From contig JAPCJI010000005.1 in assembly GCA_027887005.1 (NCBI GenBank), positions 1 through 64,000 on the forward strand: a stretch of DNA of 64,000 bases, given 5' to 3'. Of the stretch, positions 44,297 through 52,983 are shown one piece after another. The translations under genes were made by a program, and so were the position numbers. The notes beneath the pieces are model-generated. The model saw nothing but the letters and a program-made list of their open reading frames with translations. It was not told the origin of the DNA and did no database searches. This stretch comes from Nitrososphaerota archaeon (lineage in GTDB: Archaea; Thermoproteota; Nitrososphaeria; Nitrososphaerales; Gagatemarchaeaceae). Positions within the stretch are counted from its first letter, which is position 1; each line of letters starts with the position of its first letter.

Positions 44297-44302
44297 TTTA
44301 AA
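44297..44302. promoter_or_regulatory. Shared bidirectional TATA box (TTTAAA)
   Basis: The only AT-rich element in the 61-bp gap is a palindromic TTTAAA, 29 bp from the DLH start on the left and 32 bp from the ThyX-like start on the right. Both distances match the leaderless pattern, so one element can serve both genes. Confidence 0.6.
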
Positions 44303-44331
44303 TTGAATCTGAGTTCAGCTTTGAACCTACG

Positions 44332-44775
44332 ATGAAGGTTTCATTGGTGTGGGCTAGTCCCAACCCCGAGCGCACCATAGCCGTCGCAATGAGGCGATGC
44401 TTCAGCACCAAGGTGATTGAAGAGATAGAAGCGGAGCTGGAGCAGAAGGGAGCTGAGTACTGGAAGTATCTTCTTACGAAGGCCATGCAGGACAAGTCTC
44501 TCGACGTCCTCGAGCACTTTACCATGAGCGTCCTGGTCGAGGGCCTCGGCGAAGTCGAGGCGAGCAAACTCGTCCTCCGTTTTCCCTACCTCCGCGCTCT
44601 GCGCCTTAACGAGACCGACTGGCTCGTCTCGATGAACGCGCGGACTCTTGTCGAACTCTGGCGGGACGCCGCGGGGAAGGCCTTCGCGGAGCCAATCGTA
44701 TCGGAGCTGGATGGAAGGAAAGTCAGCCCGATCTTCAACGCCGTCGCTTTCGGTGAAAGGGCCCATGCGAATTAA
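44332..44775 (+). CDS. ThyX-like protein lacking the RHR motif
   Basis: This 147-aa protein keeps ThyX N-terminal features (PNPERTIAVAMRRCFS, VLEHFTMSVLVEGL) and a C-terminal MNARTLVELW segment resembling the ThyX NxR helix, but the substrate-binding RHR...S motif is missing. It overlaps the next gene, a ThyX that keeps RHR but lacks the N-terminal CY...LEH region. The pair may form a heteromeric flavin-dependent thymidylate synthase (inference). ATG 44332 follows TTTAAA by about 32 nt. Confidence 0.75.
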   Translation: MKVSLVWASPNPERTIAVAMRRCFSTKVIEEIEAELEQKGAEYWKYLLTKAMQDKSLDVLEHFTMSVLVEGLGEVEASKLVLRFPYLRALRLNETDWLVSMNARTLVELWRDAAGKAFAEPIVSELDGRKVSPIFNAVAFGERAHAN

Positions 44776-45295
44776 GCTCCTCTACAGCACCGACCTGGGA
44801 GCCCTGAAGCGGGTCCTCTCGGAGAAGGGGGTGCCCTTCGAGCCGGAGGCGCTGATGGACCACGTCGTCTACATGTTCGAGATCGAAGACGTCAGCAGGG
44901 TGACCACCCACCAGCTCGTCCGCCACCGGGTCGCGTCCTACGACCAGGAATCCCAGCGTTTCTCCGCAGCCACCAGAGAGGGGGTCGTCACCCCTCCGAG
45001 CGTCCAGTCCAACGAGGCCGCCTACAAGGCCTACGATGAGGCCCTCAAGGCCGTCTACGCCGCCTATGAGAAGATGGTCGCCGCAGGGGTCCCGAAGGAA
45101 GACGCTCGATACGTCCTCCCCACCTCCATTAAGACGAAGCTTGTGATGACCTTGAGCGCGAGGAGCCTCATGCACCTGGTCTGGCAGCGGACGGCCCTTC
45201 AGGCCCAGTGGGAGATCAGGGAGCTCGCGGAGACGCTGTTGAACCTAGCCCGCGAAGCCACGCCCGAACTCTGGACGAAGATCATCGAGAGATAA
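44765..45295 (+). CDS. thyX: Flavin-dependent thymidylate synthase (ThyX)
   Basis: This 176-aa ThyX has the signature RHRVASYDQESQR (residues about 57-69), preceded by VSRVTTHQLV, and the C-terminal ARSLMHLVWQRTALQAQWEIRELAE. It makes dTMP from dUMP with methylene-tetrahydrofolate and FADH2. The N terminus is shorter than usual and lacks the LEH segment, which occurs in the overlapping partner gene upstream. ATG 44765 overlaps that gene by 11 nt. The phosphohexomutase gene follows after 3 nt. Confidence 0.92.
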   Translation: MRIKLLYSTDLGALKRVLSEKGVPFEPEALMDHVVYMFEIEDVSRVTTHQLVRHRVASYDQESQRFSAATREGVVTPPSVQSNEAAYKAYDEALKAVYAAYEKMVAAGVPKEDARYVLPTSIKTKLVMTLSARSLMHLVWQRTALQAQWEIRELAETLLNLAREATPELWTKIIER

Positions 45296-45298
45296 CAC

Positions 45299-46624
45299 TT
45301 GGTCAAGGCCTTCGGTACGGCTGGAGTCAGGGGCGTCTTCAACAGGACTCAGACCCCGGAGCAGGTCTACCGCCTGGTTGAGACCATCGCGTTCGCGTCG
45401 GGGAGAGGTCGATTTGGGGTAGGCTGGGACGGGCGCAAGGCCTCGGCGCTTCTGGCCAGGTGCGTGATGTCTGCGGTCAACGTGGTAGGGAGCGATGCCT
45501 ACTCTTTCGGCCTCGTGCCGACGCCAGTGGTGGCCTTCGCCACTAGGTCGCGCTCCTGCGTCGCTGGCTTCGCCGTGACTGCCTCTCACAACCCCGCTGA
45601 ATTCTCGGGGGTGAAGGTGTTCAACTCCAAGGGGATGGAGCTGCCGACGTCCGACGAGGAAAGGGTCGAGCGGGCGATGGGGGTCGACGTGATGAAGCCG
45701 TCGGGGGTCTTCGGGGAGCTCGTTCCCGACGAAGGTGCCGTGGACGACTACGTCGAGGCGGTCCTGGCGCGCTACGAAAGGGCCTCGGACCCGCTCCGCA
45801 TTGCGATCGATTGTGCTTCTGGGCCGGGAGGCTCGGTAACACCACGGATTCTAGAGAGGCTGGGGCATCACATAATCCCTGTCAATGCTCAGGTCTCCTG
45901 GAGGTTCCCTGCCAGGCCTCCGGAGCCGACCTCCGCAAACCTTGCAGGCTTCTCAAAGATGATCCCGGACCTTGGGGTTGATTTTGCCCTGGCCCACGAC
46001 GGGGACGCGGACCGGCTGGTGATGCTCGACGCCCTAGGGAACGTGGTCCAGGATTGCGTCCTCGCAATTCTGGCCCTGCGCGCACTGGACGTCTCAAGTG
46101 GAGTGGCGGTAATCTCTGAGAACACCTCCACCGCCGTGGAGGAGGAGGCAGAGAGGCTCGGCCTGCGCGTGGTCAGGAGCAGGGTCGGGAAGTCTTTCGC
46201 ACTTCTGGAAGCGGAAGGCGGGGTCTTCGCCGCGGAGCCGAGCAAGATCGTGGATCCCAGGTGGGGGTTGTGGGAAGATGGGATCAACGCCTCGGCCCTC
46301 GTGTCAGGCCTGCTGTCGAAGGACAGAGGACTCCTGGCCAGGGTGATGCAGGAGATCCAGTGGAGGTACAAGCAGGTGAACCTCAACGTCGCCGCAAGGA
46401 TGCCGGCCCTGGTGGAGGGGGCGAGGGCCTCTTTCAGGAAGTATCGGCTGCGGGAGGAGCGGACCCTGGACGGCTACAAGCTGGTCTTCTCAGACGGCTC
46501 GTGGGTCATGTTCAGGCCGTCAGGCACCGAGCCGAAGACGCGGGTCTACTGCGAATCGAAAGACCCTCAGCTGCTCGAAGTCCTGGTGCAGCAGGGCATC
46601 CAGTGCGTCGAATCTTCTATATAG
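45299..46624 (+). CDS. Phosphomannomutase/phosphoglucosamine mutase
   Basis: This 441-aa alpha-D-phosphohexomutase has the phosphoserine loop TASHNPAEFSGVK, the Mg2+ loop DGDADRL near 240, a sugar loop around AEPSKI and the phosphate loop RPSGTEPKTR. It interconverts hexose (or hexosamine) 1- and 6-phosphates. ManB and GlmM activities cannot be separated by eye. TTG 45299 is 3 nt after thyX. Confidence 0.92.
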   Translation: MVKAFGTAGVRGVFNRTQTPEQVYRLVETIAFASGRGRFGVGWDGRKASALLARCVMSAVNVVGSDAYSFGLVPTPVVAFATRSRSCVAGFAVTASHNPAEFSGVKVFNSKGMELPTSDEERVERAMGVDVMKPSGVFGELVPDEGAVDDYVEAVLARYERASDPLRIAIDCASGPGGSVTPRILERLGHHIIPVNAQVSWRFPARPPEPTSANLAGFSKMIPDLGVDFALAHDGDADRLVMLDALGNVVQDCVLAILALRALDVSSGVAVISENTSTAVEEEAERLGLRVVRSRVGKSFALLEAEGGVFAAEPSKIVDPRWGLWEDGINASALVSGLLSKDRGLLARVMQEIQWRYKQVNLNVAARMPALVEGARASFRKYRLREERTLDGYKLVFSDGSWVMFRPSGTEPKTRVYCESKDPQLLEVLVQQGIQCVESSI

Positions 46625-46646
46625 CGTCCGAGGCCTCTGAGTTCTA

Positions 46647-48125
46647 ATGTCCGAGTCGAAGGCCGTCGCCAGGGTTCTGGCGTCAGGCTACATCTTGGAC
46701 GCGAAGGCGTTTGACATGATCAATCAGATTCCGTCCGACTTCGACGTCGAAGGCATCATCCAGAAACTGCTCGAGCAGAAAGCCGGGTCGGGGGGCGAGG
46801 GCAAAGTCATCACGGAGAGCGACGTCGCCAAGGTCATCCCCGAGGGCCTGAGCCATGGGGGGCGGGAGGACCAGGCTGTCCTTGGCGAGTTCGCGGACCT
46901 GGAAGTCATCTCGGACCCGACCCTGGCCATAGCTCCTGCTGAAGCGTCTGAGGGGTTCAACCGGCTCTTTCGGGACAGGTACCAGAGGCTCTACTCAATC
47001 CTCCGCGGCAGGATGGACACCAAGACGAGCGCCAGCGTCTCCACGACGAAGGGCCTCCCGCCGAACAAGAAGGTCAAGGTCGCAGGACTCCTGATGGAGC
47101 GCAGCAGCAGGCGGGGAAGCGTCGAGTTGAAGGTGGACGACCCGTCCGGGACGATGCGTGTGGTCTGCCAAGACCCGCTGGCCGAGAGGTCTGCTTTGGA
47201 GGCGCCCCTGGACAGCATGGTCGTGGTCGAGGTGTCGCGCGGCAGGACGGGCCAGCTCTACGCCCACTCGGTCGTCCTCCCCGACGTCCCAAACAGGAAG
47301 CCAATGTCTTCGTCCCACAGAGTCTACGCCGTCCTCCTCTCCGACCTACACATCGGGAGCAGGATGTTCCTGGGAGATGACTTCCGGCGCTTCCTGCAGT
47401 GGATGAACGGCGGGTTGGGGGACAAGGACATAGTGGACCGTGTGAAGTATGTGGTGATCGCAGGAGACCTGGTCGATGGGGTAGGCGTCTATCCTGGGCA
47501 GGAGTTCCAGCTGGCGGAGAAGGACCCCAAGAAGCAGTATGAGATGGCAGCCGAGCTCCTGAAGCAGATTCCAGGGGACGTCCAGATCGTGGTCTCGCCG
47601 GGGAACCACGACGCCGTCAGGCAGGCCCTGCCCCAGCCGGCCGTGTCGGTGGACCTCGCGGAATCGCTGTACGGAATGGACAACGTCAGGTGGGTGGGCG
47701 ACCCTGCATACATCAAGTTGCACGGTGTCATGTTCCTGGTATACCATGGCAAGAGCCTAGACGACATCATAGCGACCACCCCCGACCTCGCCTATGATCG
47801 GCCGACTGATGCGATGAAGCTCCTGCTGCGGTCCAGACATCTGGCGCCAACCTATGGCAAGCGGACGGCTCTGTCCCCTGAGCTCCGCGACTTCATGGTC
47901 ATAGACCCGGTGCCAGACGTCCTGCACTCAGGACATGTCCACACCTTCGGAGAGCTGAACTACAGGGGGACGATGCTAGTCAACTCCGGGACGTGGCAGG
48001 GGCAGACTAACTTCCAATCGAACATGGGCCTCGAGCCGACACCGAGCGTAATTCCCGTCCTCGACCTGTCAACGGTGAAAGCGATCAGACGGAACTTCGG
48101 CGCGGCGGGCTTCCCAGCTTCCTAA
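46647..48125 (+). CDS. polB (DP1): DNA polymerase D small subunit (DP1)
   Basis: This 492-aa DP1 has an N-terminal helical domain, an OB fold and a C-terminal calcineurin-like phosphodiesterase with all metal motifs: LLSDLHIGS, AGDLVDG, SPGNHDAVR, HSGHVHTFGEL. It supplies 3'-5' proofreading for the archaeal replicase PolD. ATG 46647 is about 27 nt from a CTATATAG box that overlaps the end of the mutase gene. It converges on the Orc1/Cdc6 gene with 4-nt overlap. Confidence 0.95.
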   Translation: MSESKAVARVLASGYILDAKAFDMINQIPSDFDVEGIIQKLLEQKAGSGGEGKVITESDVAKVIPEGLSHGGREDQAVLGEFADLEVISDPTLAIAPAEASEGFNRLFRDRYQRLYSILRGRMDTKTSASVSTTKGLPPNKKVKVAGLLMERSSRRGSVELKVDDPSGTMRVVCQDPLAERSALEAPLDSMVVVEVSRGRTGQLYAHSVVLPDVPNRKPMSSSHRVYAVLLSDLHIGSRMFLGDDFRRFLQWMNGGLGDKDIVDRVKYVVIAGDLVDGVGVYPGQEFQLAEKDPKKQYEMAAELLKQIPGDVQIVVSPGNHDAVRQALPQPAVSVDLAESLYGMDNVRWVGDPAYIKLHGVMFLVYHGKSLDDIIATTPDLAYDRPTDAMKLLLRSRHLAPTYGKRTALSPELRDFMVIDPVPDVLHSGHVHTFGELNYRGTMLVNSGTWQGQTNFQSNMGLEPTPSVIPVLDLSTVKAIRRNFGAAGFPAS

Positions 48126-49300
48126 CTTGCCTTGCCGAACGTGGTGTCTTCTGAGAGTATCTTGTCCAGGGCCTTAGTGTCTATCAGCAACTGGATGCGC
48201 TTGGTCCGCCCTCGCCTTCCCTTGCTGACCACCGAGGCCTCGATCAAGCCCAGCAGATCCAGCTCGGCGAGTATCCCGCTGATCCGCCTTTGCGTCAGCG
48301 TCTCGAGGCCTGCCTTCTTGCAGGTGTTGCTGTACATCTGGTAGAGCTCTCCGGTGTTGGTCCCGCTTTTGAACTTCGAGACTGCGAGGAGGACCGCCTT
48401 GGTCTGGACCGGCAGCGAGTGGATTGCGTCTTCGACCCTGTCGTGTTCCATCTTATCTGAGGCCCTGCGGATGCAGTCGTCGTCAATCTGCTTGAGGCCT
48501 TCTCTTTCTGCCACCTCTCCTGCTATCCTCAGGAGGTCTATTGCCCGCCTCGCGTCCCCGTGCTCTGAGCCTGCCATGGCTGCGCAGAGGTTGATTGCAG
48601 CTGCCGATGCGGCCGAAGGCCTGAAAGCCATCTTCGCCCTCTCGGTTAGTATCTCCCTGAGCTCCTCAACGGTGTAGGGTGGGAAGACCAGCTCCTCTTC
48701 GCTCAGGCTACTCAGGACCCGTGGGTCCAGGCCCTCCTTGAACTTCAGGTCGTTAGATATTCCGACCAGAGAAAGGAACCCGGGAGTGAGCTTCTCGCTC
48801 GATCGGGTGAACTCGTAGAGTATCCCGTCGCCGAAGGTCTTGACGAGGTAGTCGATTTCATCCATGACCAGGACCACGTGCGATTTCTTTGACTGGATTT
48901 CTTTGAAGACCCGTCCGACGACCTCCCCGATTGAAAGGCCCGTGAATGGAATCGGGACATCGACGGCCTGACCGAGCTCGGCCAGAGCCCGATATTCGGT
49001 GTTGGCCAGCCTGGTGTTGACGTAAGCCACCACAAGTGAGCCTCCTCCGGATTCCTGTTTGAGCTTGGAAAGGACGTACCTGGCAACCGCCGTCTTTCCC
49101 GTTCCCGTCTTTCCGTAGAGAAGTAGGTTGGATGGCTTCGATCCGTGCAGGACTGGGGCAAGGACCTCGGCCACGGCTTTGGTCTGGGAGTCTCGAAACG
49201 GTAGCTTCTGGGGGATGAACTCAGGGCTGAGCGCGTTCCGGTCGACGAAAAGCGCCTTCCCTTCTTTCGCTCTCCGAAAGATCTCGTCTATGCCTGACAA
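48122..49300 (-). CDS. orc1/cdc6: Orc1/Cdc6 replication initiator
   Basis: This 392-aa AAA+ initiator has Walker A LLYGKTGTGKTAV near 60, Walker B VLVMDEIDYL, sensor 1 GISNDLKF, sensor 2 within GDARRAIDLLRIA and a C-terminal winged helix (LTQRRISGILAELDLLGLIEA). It binds ORB repeats and recruits MCM. TTG 49300 sits at the edge of a 500-bp intergenic region with ORB-like repeats, so it faces its own origin. Confidence 0.96.
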   Translation of the reverse strand: MSGIDEIFRRAKEGKALFVDRNALSPEFIPQKLPFRDSQTKAVAEVLAPVLHGSKPSNLLLYGKTGTGKTAVARYVLSKLKQESGGGSLVVAYVNTRLANTEYRALAELGQAVDVPIPFTGLSIGEVVGRVFKEIQSKKSHVVLVMDEIDYLVKTFGDGILYEFTRSSEKLTPGFLSLVGISNDLKFKEGLDPRVLSSLSEEELVFPPYTVEELREILTERAKMAFRPSAASAAAINLCAAMAGSEHGDARRAIDLLRIAGEVAEREGLKQIDDDCIRRASDKMEHDRVEDAIHSLPVQTKAVLLAVSKFKSGTNTGELYQMYSNTCKKAGLETLTQRRISGILAELDLLGLIEASVVSKGRRGRTKRIQLLIDTKALDKILSEDTTFGKAS

Positions 49301-49522
49301 GGAAGAACAGTGGAAACACTGGTTAGATAAGCCTACCCCGCCGCCCCTTGGTTTCTCCTGTTTCCGCTCTATGTCTCTCGGGGGCGAAAGAGAATCATAC
49401 GCTAGTATAATGTCCCGTACTTGGTATGCGATTTTGATGGGATATGCCTTGGGGTCTACAACAAGAGACGATGGCTTTGCGATGAACGAACCAAGAGGTC
49501 AGACCAAGAGGGGGAGAGGGCG

Positions 49523-49542
49523 CAGTGGAAGTATAGGGGGCC
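49523..49542 (+). repeat. ORB-like element
   Basis: CAGTGGAAG followed by a G-run after a 4-bp spacer. It aligns with the reverse complement of the elements at 49596 and 49655, giving inverted orientation across the origin. Confidence 0.65.
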
Positions 49543-49595
49543 GGGGGACACGGTGAAGACCGGTGAACCATCTAAGGATCCTAGCGAGAGAATAC

Positions 49596-49617
49596 ACCCC
49601 AATGTTTCCAGTGGAGC
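49596..49617 (-). repeat. ORB-like element
   Basis: Read leftward this is a TCCACTGGAAA core followed by a GGGGT run, close to the archaeal ORB consensus. It matches the element at 49655-49676 at 18 of 22 positions. Confidence 0.75.
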
Positions 49618-49654
49618 CCGTCCAGCCCCCAAGGGCTCAACGGGCACAATTCCG

Positions 49655-49676
49655 ACCCCATTGCTTCCACTGGAAC
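49655..49676 (-). repeat. ORB-like element
   Basis: Read leftward this is TTCCAGTGGAAGC, then AATGGGGT, the best match to the ORB consensus in the window (dyad core TTCCA-x-TGGAA plus G-string). Confidence 0.8.
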
Positions 49677-49801
49677 CAGTATCGGGCCCTCTCGTTTTTA
49701 TGCACTGTGAAGCCAGGTGAACGCGCAAAACGGTATCAACGCATGGTCAAACTATCCTACTGGCCTGTTCACAAGTTCACACCACTAGCAGATAAAACAC
49801 G

Positions 49802-50224
49802 GTGGGAGCCGAGAGCGCGGGCACCTTGCGAAAACGGATTAAGATTGAGCTCGAAGACGAGGAAGGAACCAAGTACACACTGGCACTCGAAGGCAAGGTC
49901 TCGCGCGACAAGGTGATGAAGGCCATGGACATGTTGGAAGTCATGGACGTCCCACTGGAGCACTCACCTAGGGCCCCCGACGAAGGGACCTTCTTCGGCA
50001 AGATGATGACGCTGCTGGAGACCACGTTCGCGGCTGGCGACTTCTCCTCCTCAGACGTCGCGCGCGAGTTCGAGGACAAGTACAACCAGCCGGTGAAGCT
50101 CAGCACGATCTCCACCTACCTGGCAAGGCTGGCCGACAAGCAGTACATCAAACGCGAACGCTTCGGGAACTCCTGGGTGTACAGACGGGTCTATCTCAGG
50201 ACGAGCCAGCTGGCAGAAAGATAA
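49802..50224 (+). CDS. Winged-helix protein beside the origin
   Basis: This 140-aa protein has an N-terminal beta segment (RKRIKIELEDEEGTKYTLALEGKVSRDKVMKAMDML) and a C-terminal winged helix (SSDVAREFEDKYNQPVKLSTISTYLARLADKQYIKRERFGNSWVYRRV). It starts at GTG 49802, directly at the origin edge; a GATAAAAC box is close to the start, so TTG 49824 may be the true start. Related proteins occur widely in thaumarchaea and function as DNA-binding regulators; a link to replication is only positional. Confidence 0.75.
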   Translation: MGAESAGTLRKRIKIELEDEEGTKYTLALEGKVSRDKVMKAMDMLEVMDVPLEHSPRAPDEGTFFGKMMTLLETTFAAGDFSSSDVAREFEDKYNQPVKLSTISTYLARLADKQYIKRERFGNSWVYRRVYLRTSQLAER

Positions 50225-50228
50225 CTGG

Positions 50229-51473
50229 CTAACTCGCAAACAAACCCGAGCCCCTGAACTGCAACATGAAAGCCACAAAGGCCCCCGCGCAAATTACACT
50301 GCAGAGCACGAACAGGGACGCGAAGTCGAACCGCATTGAGACGAACCCTCCGAGGAATCCACCCGCGGCACTTCCCAGCCCCATAAGCGCGCCGTAGAAC
50401 CCGGCCCGTCCCACCCGCGCAGTCTCAAGAAACGCGAACGTACTGGAGACATCGAAGAGCGACCAGACCCCTTCCAGCACCGCAAGCACCACCAAAGCTG
50501 CCACGAGCCCAGGAGTAGCACCCAGGGCCGCCAAGAGCAAGAGGGGTAACACCACCACCCTCACGGACGATGAGAGGGCCAAGCTCTTACCAGCACCCCA
50601 GCCACGACGCCCTACGACGAGGTAGGACAGGGCCCCTGCCAGCGAACCCCCGAAGAACACCAGGAACACCGACTGCGGCGAATAGAATCGGAGGAAGTAG
50701 GCCGGGAGCGGGGAATAGAACGCCGATCCGGCGAGGGCGAAGCCGAAGATGCCGAGCATCAGGCACTTCGTCGAGCGGTTCAGTGACCCTAACAGCTTCC
50801 CGTAATCGAACCCATGGGATGAGGTTCTCAGAGTCCCTACGACGTGCGACACGGTGATTATGGCAGATGTAGAACGTTCAAGCGCCACGAGCCTCCTCTG
50901 AATCATCAGGCCTGGCTCTTGGGCGAGGACTCCCAGCGCGATTCCAGAAACTCCACAGAGCGCTCCGCACATTAGGAACAGCTGAGCGAAACCCACGCTG
51001 CTCACCAAAGCCGCCCCGATGCCCATCCCGATGGTCTCGCCCGAAGCCGTCAGAAACTGCATGTTCGCCAGTCCTTTCTGCCACCCATCCCGATGTTCGG
51101 ATTCCACAGTGAGGAGCTGCCGGGCAGGGAGGGTCGCCGCGTAGAGGACCGACTTCAGAGAAACGAGGGCTATGAGCGCCGATACACTCCCTGCCCAAGG
51201 GAAGGCGGCGAACGCGGCGCCCATGCCTAGGAAGCCGAAGACGAGGAATGGCTTGCACCTTCCAGCGGAGTCGATCAGCCTCCCCCACAGCATCTGCGAG
51301 GGTATCAGGGCCAGGGCCGACACTCCGGCGACCAACCCAATATCGACGAGCCCTCCTTTCAAGTCAGAAATCAGAAAGAACAGGACGAGTATGCTCGCAA
51401 GTCCGTTTGCAACGGCCTGGGGGATCAGGCCGATCTTCCAGAGGCTGCCAGAAGAGGACGGCATCTCCTCCAC
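50229..51473 (-). CDS. Major facilitator superfamily transporter
   Basis: This 414-aa protein has about 12 hydrophobic helices and a typical MFS loop 2-3 motif (SQMLWGRLIDSAGRCKPFLVFGFLGMG). A second-half GALMGLGSAAGGFLGGFVS is present. Substrate is unknown. It converges with the winged-helix gene beside the origin, with stops 4 nt apart. ATG 51464 (three codons in) is an alternative start. Confidence 0.88.
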   Translation of the reverse strand: MEEMPSSSGSLWKIGLIPQAVANGLASILVLFFLISDLKGGLVDIGLVAGVSALALIPSQMLWGRLIDSAGRCKPFLVFGFLGMGAAFAAFPWAGSVSALIALVSLKSVLYAATLPARQLLTVESEHRDGWQKGLANMQFLTASGETIGMGIGAALVSSVGFAQLFLMCGALCGVSGIALGVLAQEPGLMIQRRLVALERSTSAIITVSHVVGTLRTSSHGFDYGKLLGSLNRSTKCLMLGIFGFALAGSAFYSPLPAYFLRFYSPQSVFLVFFGGSLAGALSYLVVGRRGWGAGKSLALSSSVRVVVLPLLLLAALGATPGLVAALVVLAVLEGVWSLFDVSSTFAFLETARVGRAGFYGALMGLGSAAGGFLGGFVSMRFDFASLFVLCSVICAGAFVAFMLQFRGSGLFAS

Positions 51474-51565
51474 GGCGACAGTGGCACTGAAGAGAAACAG
51501 AATCTAAAACAATTGCCCGGAAGGTGAAGACTACAGTGACAAATCGGCTGGAGTCAGTACACGTT

Positions 51566-52117
51566 TCATCCAGCCGAAAGGTAGCGCCGACCGGCATCGG
51601 TGAGCTCGTAGACAAACGGCCGGTTCGAGTCATCACGCACTACAAGATTCCTGTCGAACAAACTCTTCATCAACCGCGCGGTATGCTCCCTTGATTTCCC
51701 AATCAACTGCTTAATCTCCACGGAACTCCTCGACCCATCGCCAAGAAGCCTAATCACAGCCATCTCGGTCGCGTCGGGTGACGTCACCAACACAGGTCGC
51801 CTGACACTCGCAGGGGCTTGAGCAGAAGGGATGATCCGTTTCTCAATAGGGATAGGAGCAGGGGCAACCATCGGCGCGGGCGATGCAGCCCGATCAGCAG
51901 CGCGGGATTGAATGACCTCCATCCGGCCCATGATATCCAGTATTCTCTCATCCTGCTTCCTGAGGCGTTGCTCCAGAGCCTGCCAGAGGTCCCTGCCCAT
52001 GTCAGTCGAGGCAACAATCTTCTGTGAGGCTTGCCTATAGCGAACCAGGAGACCAAACGCGAGCGCAACGAAGAAGGCCGACGAGGCAAGCAACGCGTAC
52101 GTCACAAGGTCGTCCAT
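51566..52117 (-). CDS. Membrane-anchored winged-helix (MarR-like) regulator
   Basis: This 183-aa protein has one N-terminal membrane helix (residues 4-26), a coiled-coil linker (RDLWQALEQRLRKQDERILDIMGRMEVIQ), an Ala/Pro-rich spacer and a C-terminal winged helix (DATEMAVIRLLGDGSRSSVEIKQLIGKSREHTARLMKSLFDRNLV). The build matches thaumarchaeal regulators anchored at the membrane. ATG 52117. Targets unknown. Confidence 0.78.
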   Translation of the reverse strand: MDDLVTYALLASSAFFVALAFGLLVRYRQASQKIVASTDMGRDLWQALEQRLRKQDERILDIMGRMEVIQSRAADRAASPAPMVAPAPIPIEKRIIPSAQAPASVRRPVLVTSPDATEMAVIRLLGDGSRSSVEIKQLIGKSREHTARLMKSLFDRNLVVRDDSNRPFVYELTDAGRRYLSAG

Positions 52118-52169
52118 GCGTGTTGCAAGCCGTGACGTTACGTGATTTAAGGGTGATGTCCTCTGGCTG

Positions 52170-52550
52170 TCACATCACAATCTTATCGAGAAGAGAGCGG
52201 AAAACGGCAACAAACCGGTCAACCTCTTCCTCAGACAGCTCTGACGACCCTCTTCCCACCAGATCGAAGAGCCGGCGTACATCTTCTACTCGGACAAGTC
52301 CAGTCGCCATGGCAATTGCGAGCGTAGTCAACGACCCCCTGATCTTTAGTCTGCCTTGCTGCACCGTCCGATAGTAAGACCCGATAGACACTGGTTTTCC
52401 TCGGTTTCCGATTCTCAGTCCGGCCGCCTCTCTCAAGTGCATCTCACCATTGACCACTCGAACGTAGCTCAGGAGAGATTCAACCTGCTTGGTCGTGAGG
52501 ACCGACTGGTCAGCTAGCGCGAGGGGAAGGCTCAACGCCCACACCTTCAT
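52170..52550 (-). CDS. Hypothetical DNA-binding-like protein
   Basis: This 126-aa helical protein (TKQVESLLSYVRVVNGEMHLREAAGLRIGNRGKPVSIGSYYRTVQQGR, then RVEDVRRLFDLVGRGSSELSEEEVDRFVAVFRSLLD) contains a possible helix-turn-helix around residues 35-70. ATG 52550 is used; GTG 52544 or TTG 52535 would sit better relative to a CTTTATACG box near 52565. A longer reading to 52676 crosses two candidate boxes and was rejected. Confidence 0.6.
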   Translation of the reverse strand: MKVWALSLPLALADQSVLTTKQVESLLSYVRVVNGEMHLREAAGLRIGNRGKPVSIGSYYRTVQQGRLKIRGSLTTLAIAMATGLVRVEDVRRLFDLVGRGSSELSEEEVDRFVAVFRSLLDKIVM

Positions 52551-52727
52551 ACTAAATCGTATAAAGGCTTGGGAACCCCAGTTTGCAACTAATGGCGATT
52601 TCAGCGGAGTAGACCGAGTATTTTTGCATAGTATTCCCCTTCCAGCGCCAGATTTCATTGGAGGGGCCCCAATCACCTGAGACGCCTGCTTATTTACTCA
52701 AGATAACAGACGAACGGGTGAGACTAA

Positions 52728-52982
52728 TTGGGTAGGAGAAGGAAGAAAGCACTTCGGATAACAAGGCGGACACTGCCAAAGGTCTTCGCGTGTCCCCGGT
52801 GCGGAATGATTACGATCAGAATCACATCACAAGAAGACGAGGCATCACAAGACACAGTCTTCCTTGTTGCATGCGGTAACCTAGGCTGCGCCTTGCGCCG
52901 AGAGCTGAGGTACCCGACCAAGAGGGCCGACATCGACGTCTACAACACGTTCGTAGACGACTTCGCTCGCGCAGGGGCCTGA
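52728..52982 (+). CDS. Elf1-like zinc-ribbon transcription factor
   Basis: This 84-aa protein has the Elf1-type N terminus (GRRRKKALRITRRTLPKVFACPRCG) and a zinc site completed by CGNLGC. Eukaryotic Elf1 aids RNA polymerase II through nucleosomes; the archaeal version is thought to contact RNA polymerase or nucleic acid. TTG 52728 follows a CTTATTTAC box by about 36 nt. The GGGP synthase gene overlaps its end by 1-2 nt spacing, so they are co-transcribed. Confidence 0.82.
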   Translation: MGRRRKKALRITRRTLPKVFACPRCGMITIRITSQEDEASQDTVFLVACGNLGCALRRELRYPTKRADIDVYNTFVDDFARAGA

Positions 52983-52983
52983 G

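Larger units (their letters stand above)
49301..49801. other. Predicted replication origin (oriC) with ORB-like repeats
   Basis: This gene-free 501-bp region begins at the Orc1/Cdc6 start codon. It holds four ORB-like elements built on (T)TCCA(G/C)TGGAA with an adjacent G-run: 49308-49322 (partial), 49523-49542, 49596-49617 and 49655-49676. The last two match each other at 18 of 22 positions and point opposite to the second. An AT-richer stretch (about 49390-49460) between the first and second is a candidate unwinding element. Confidence 0.85.
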
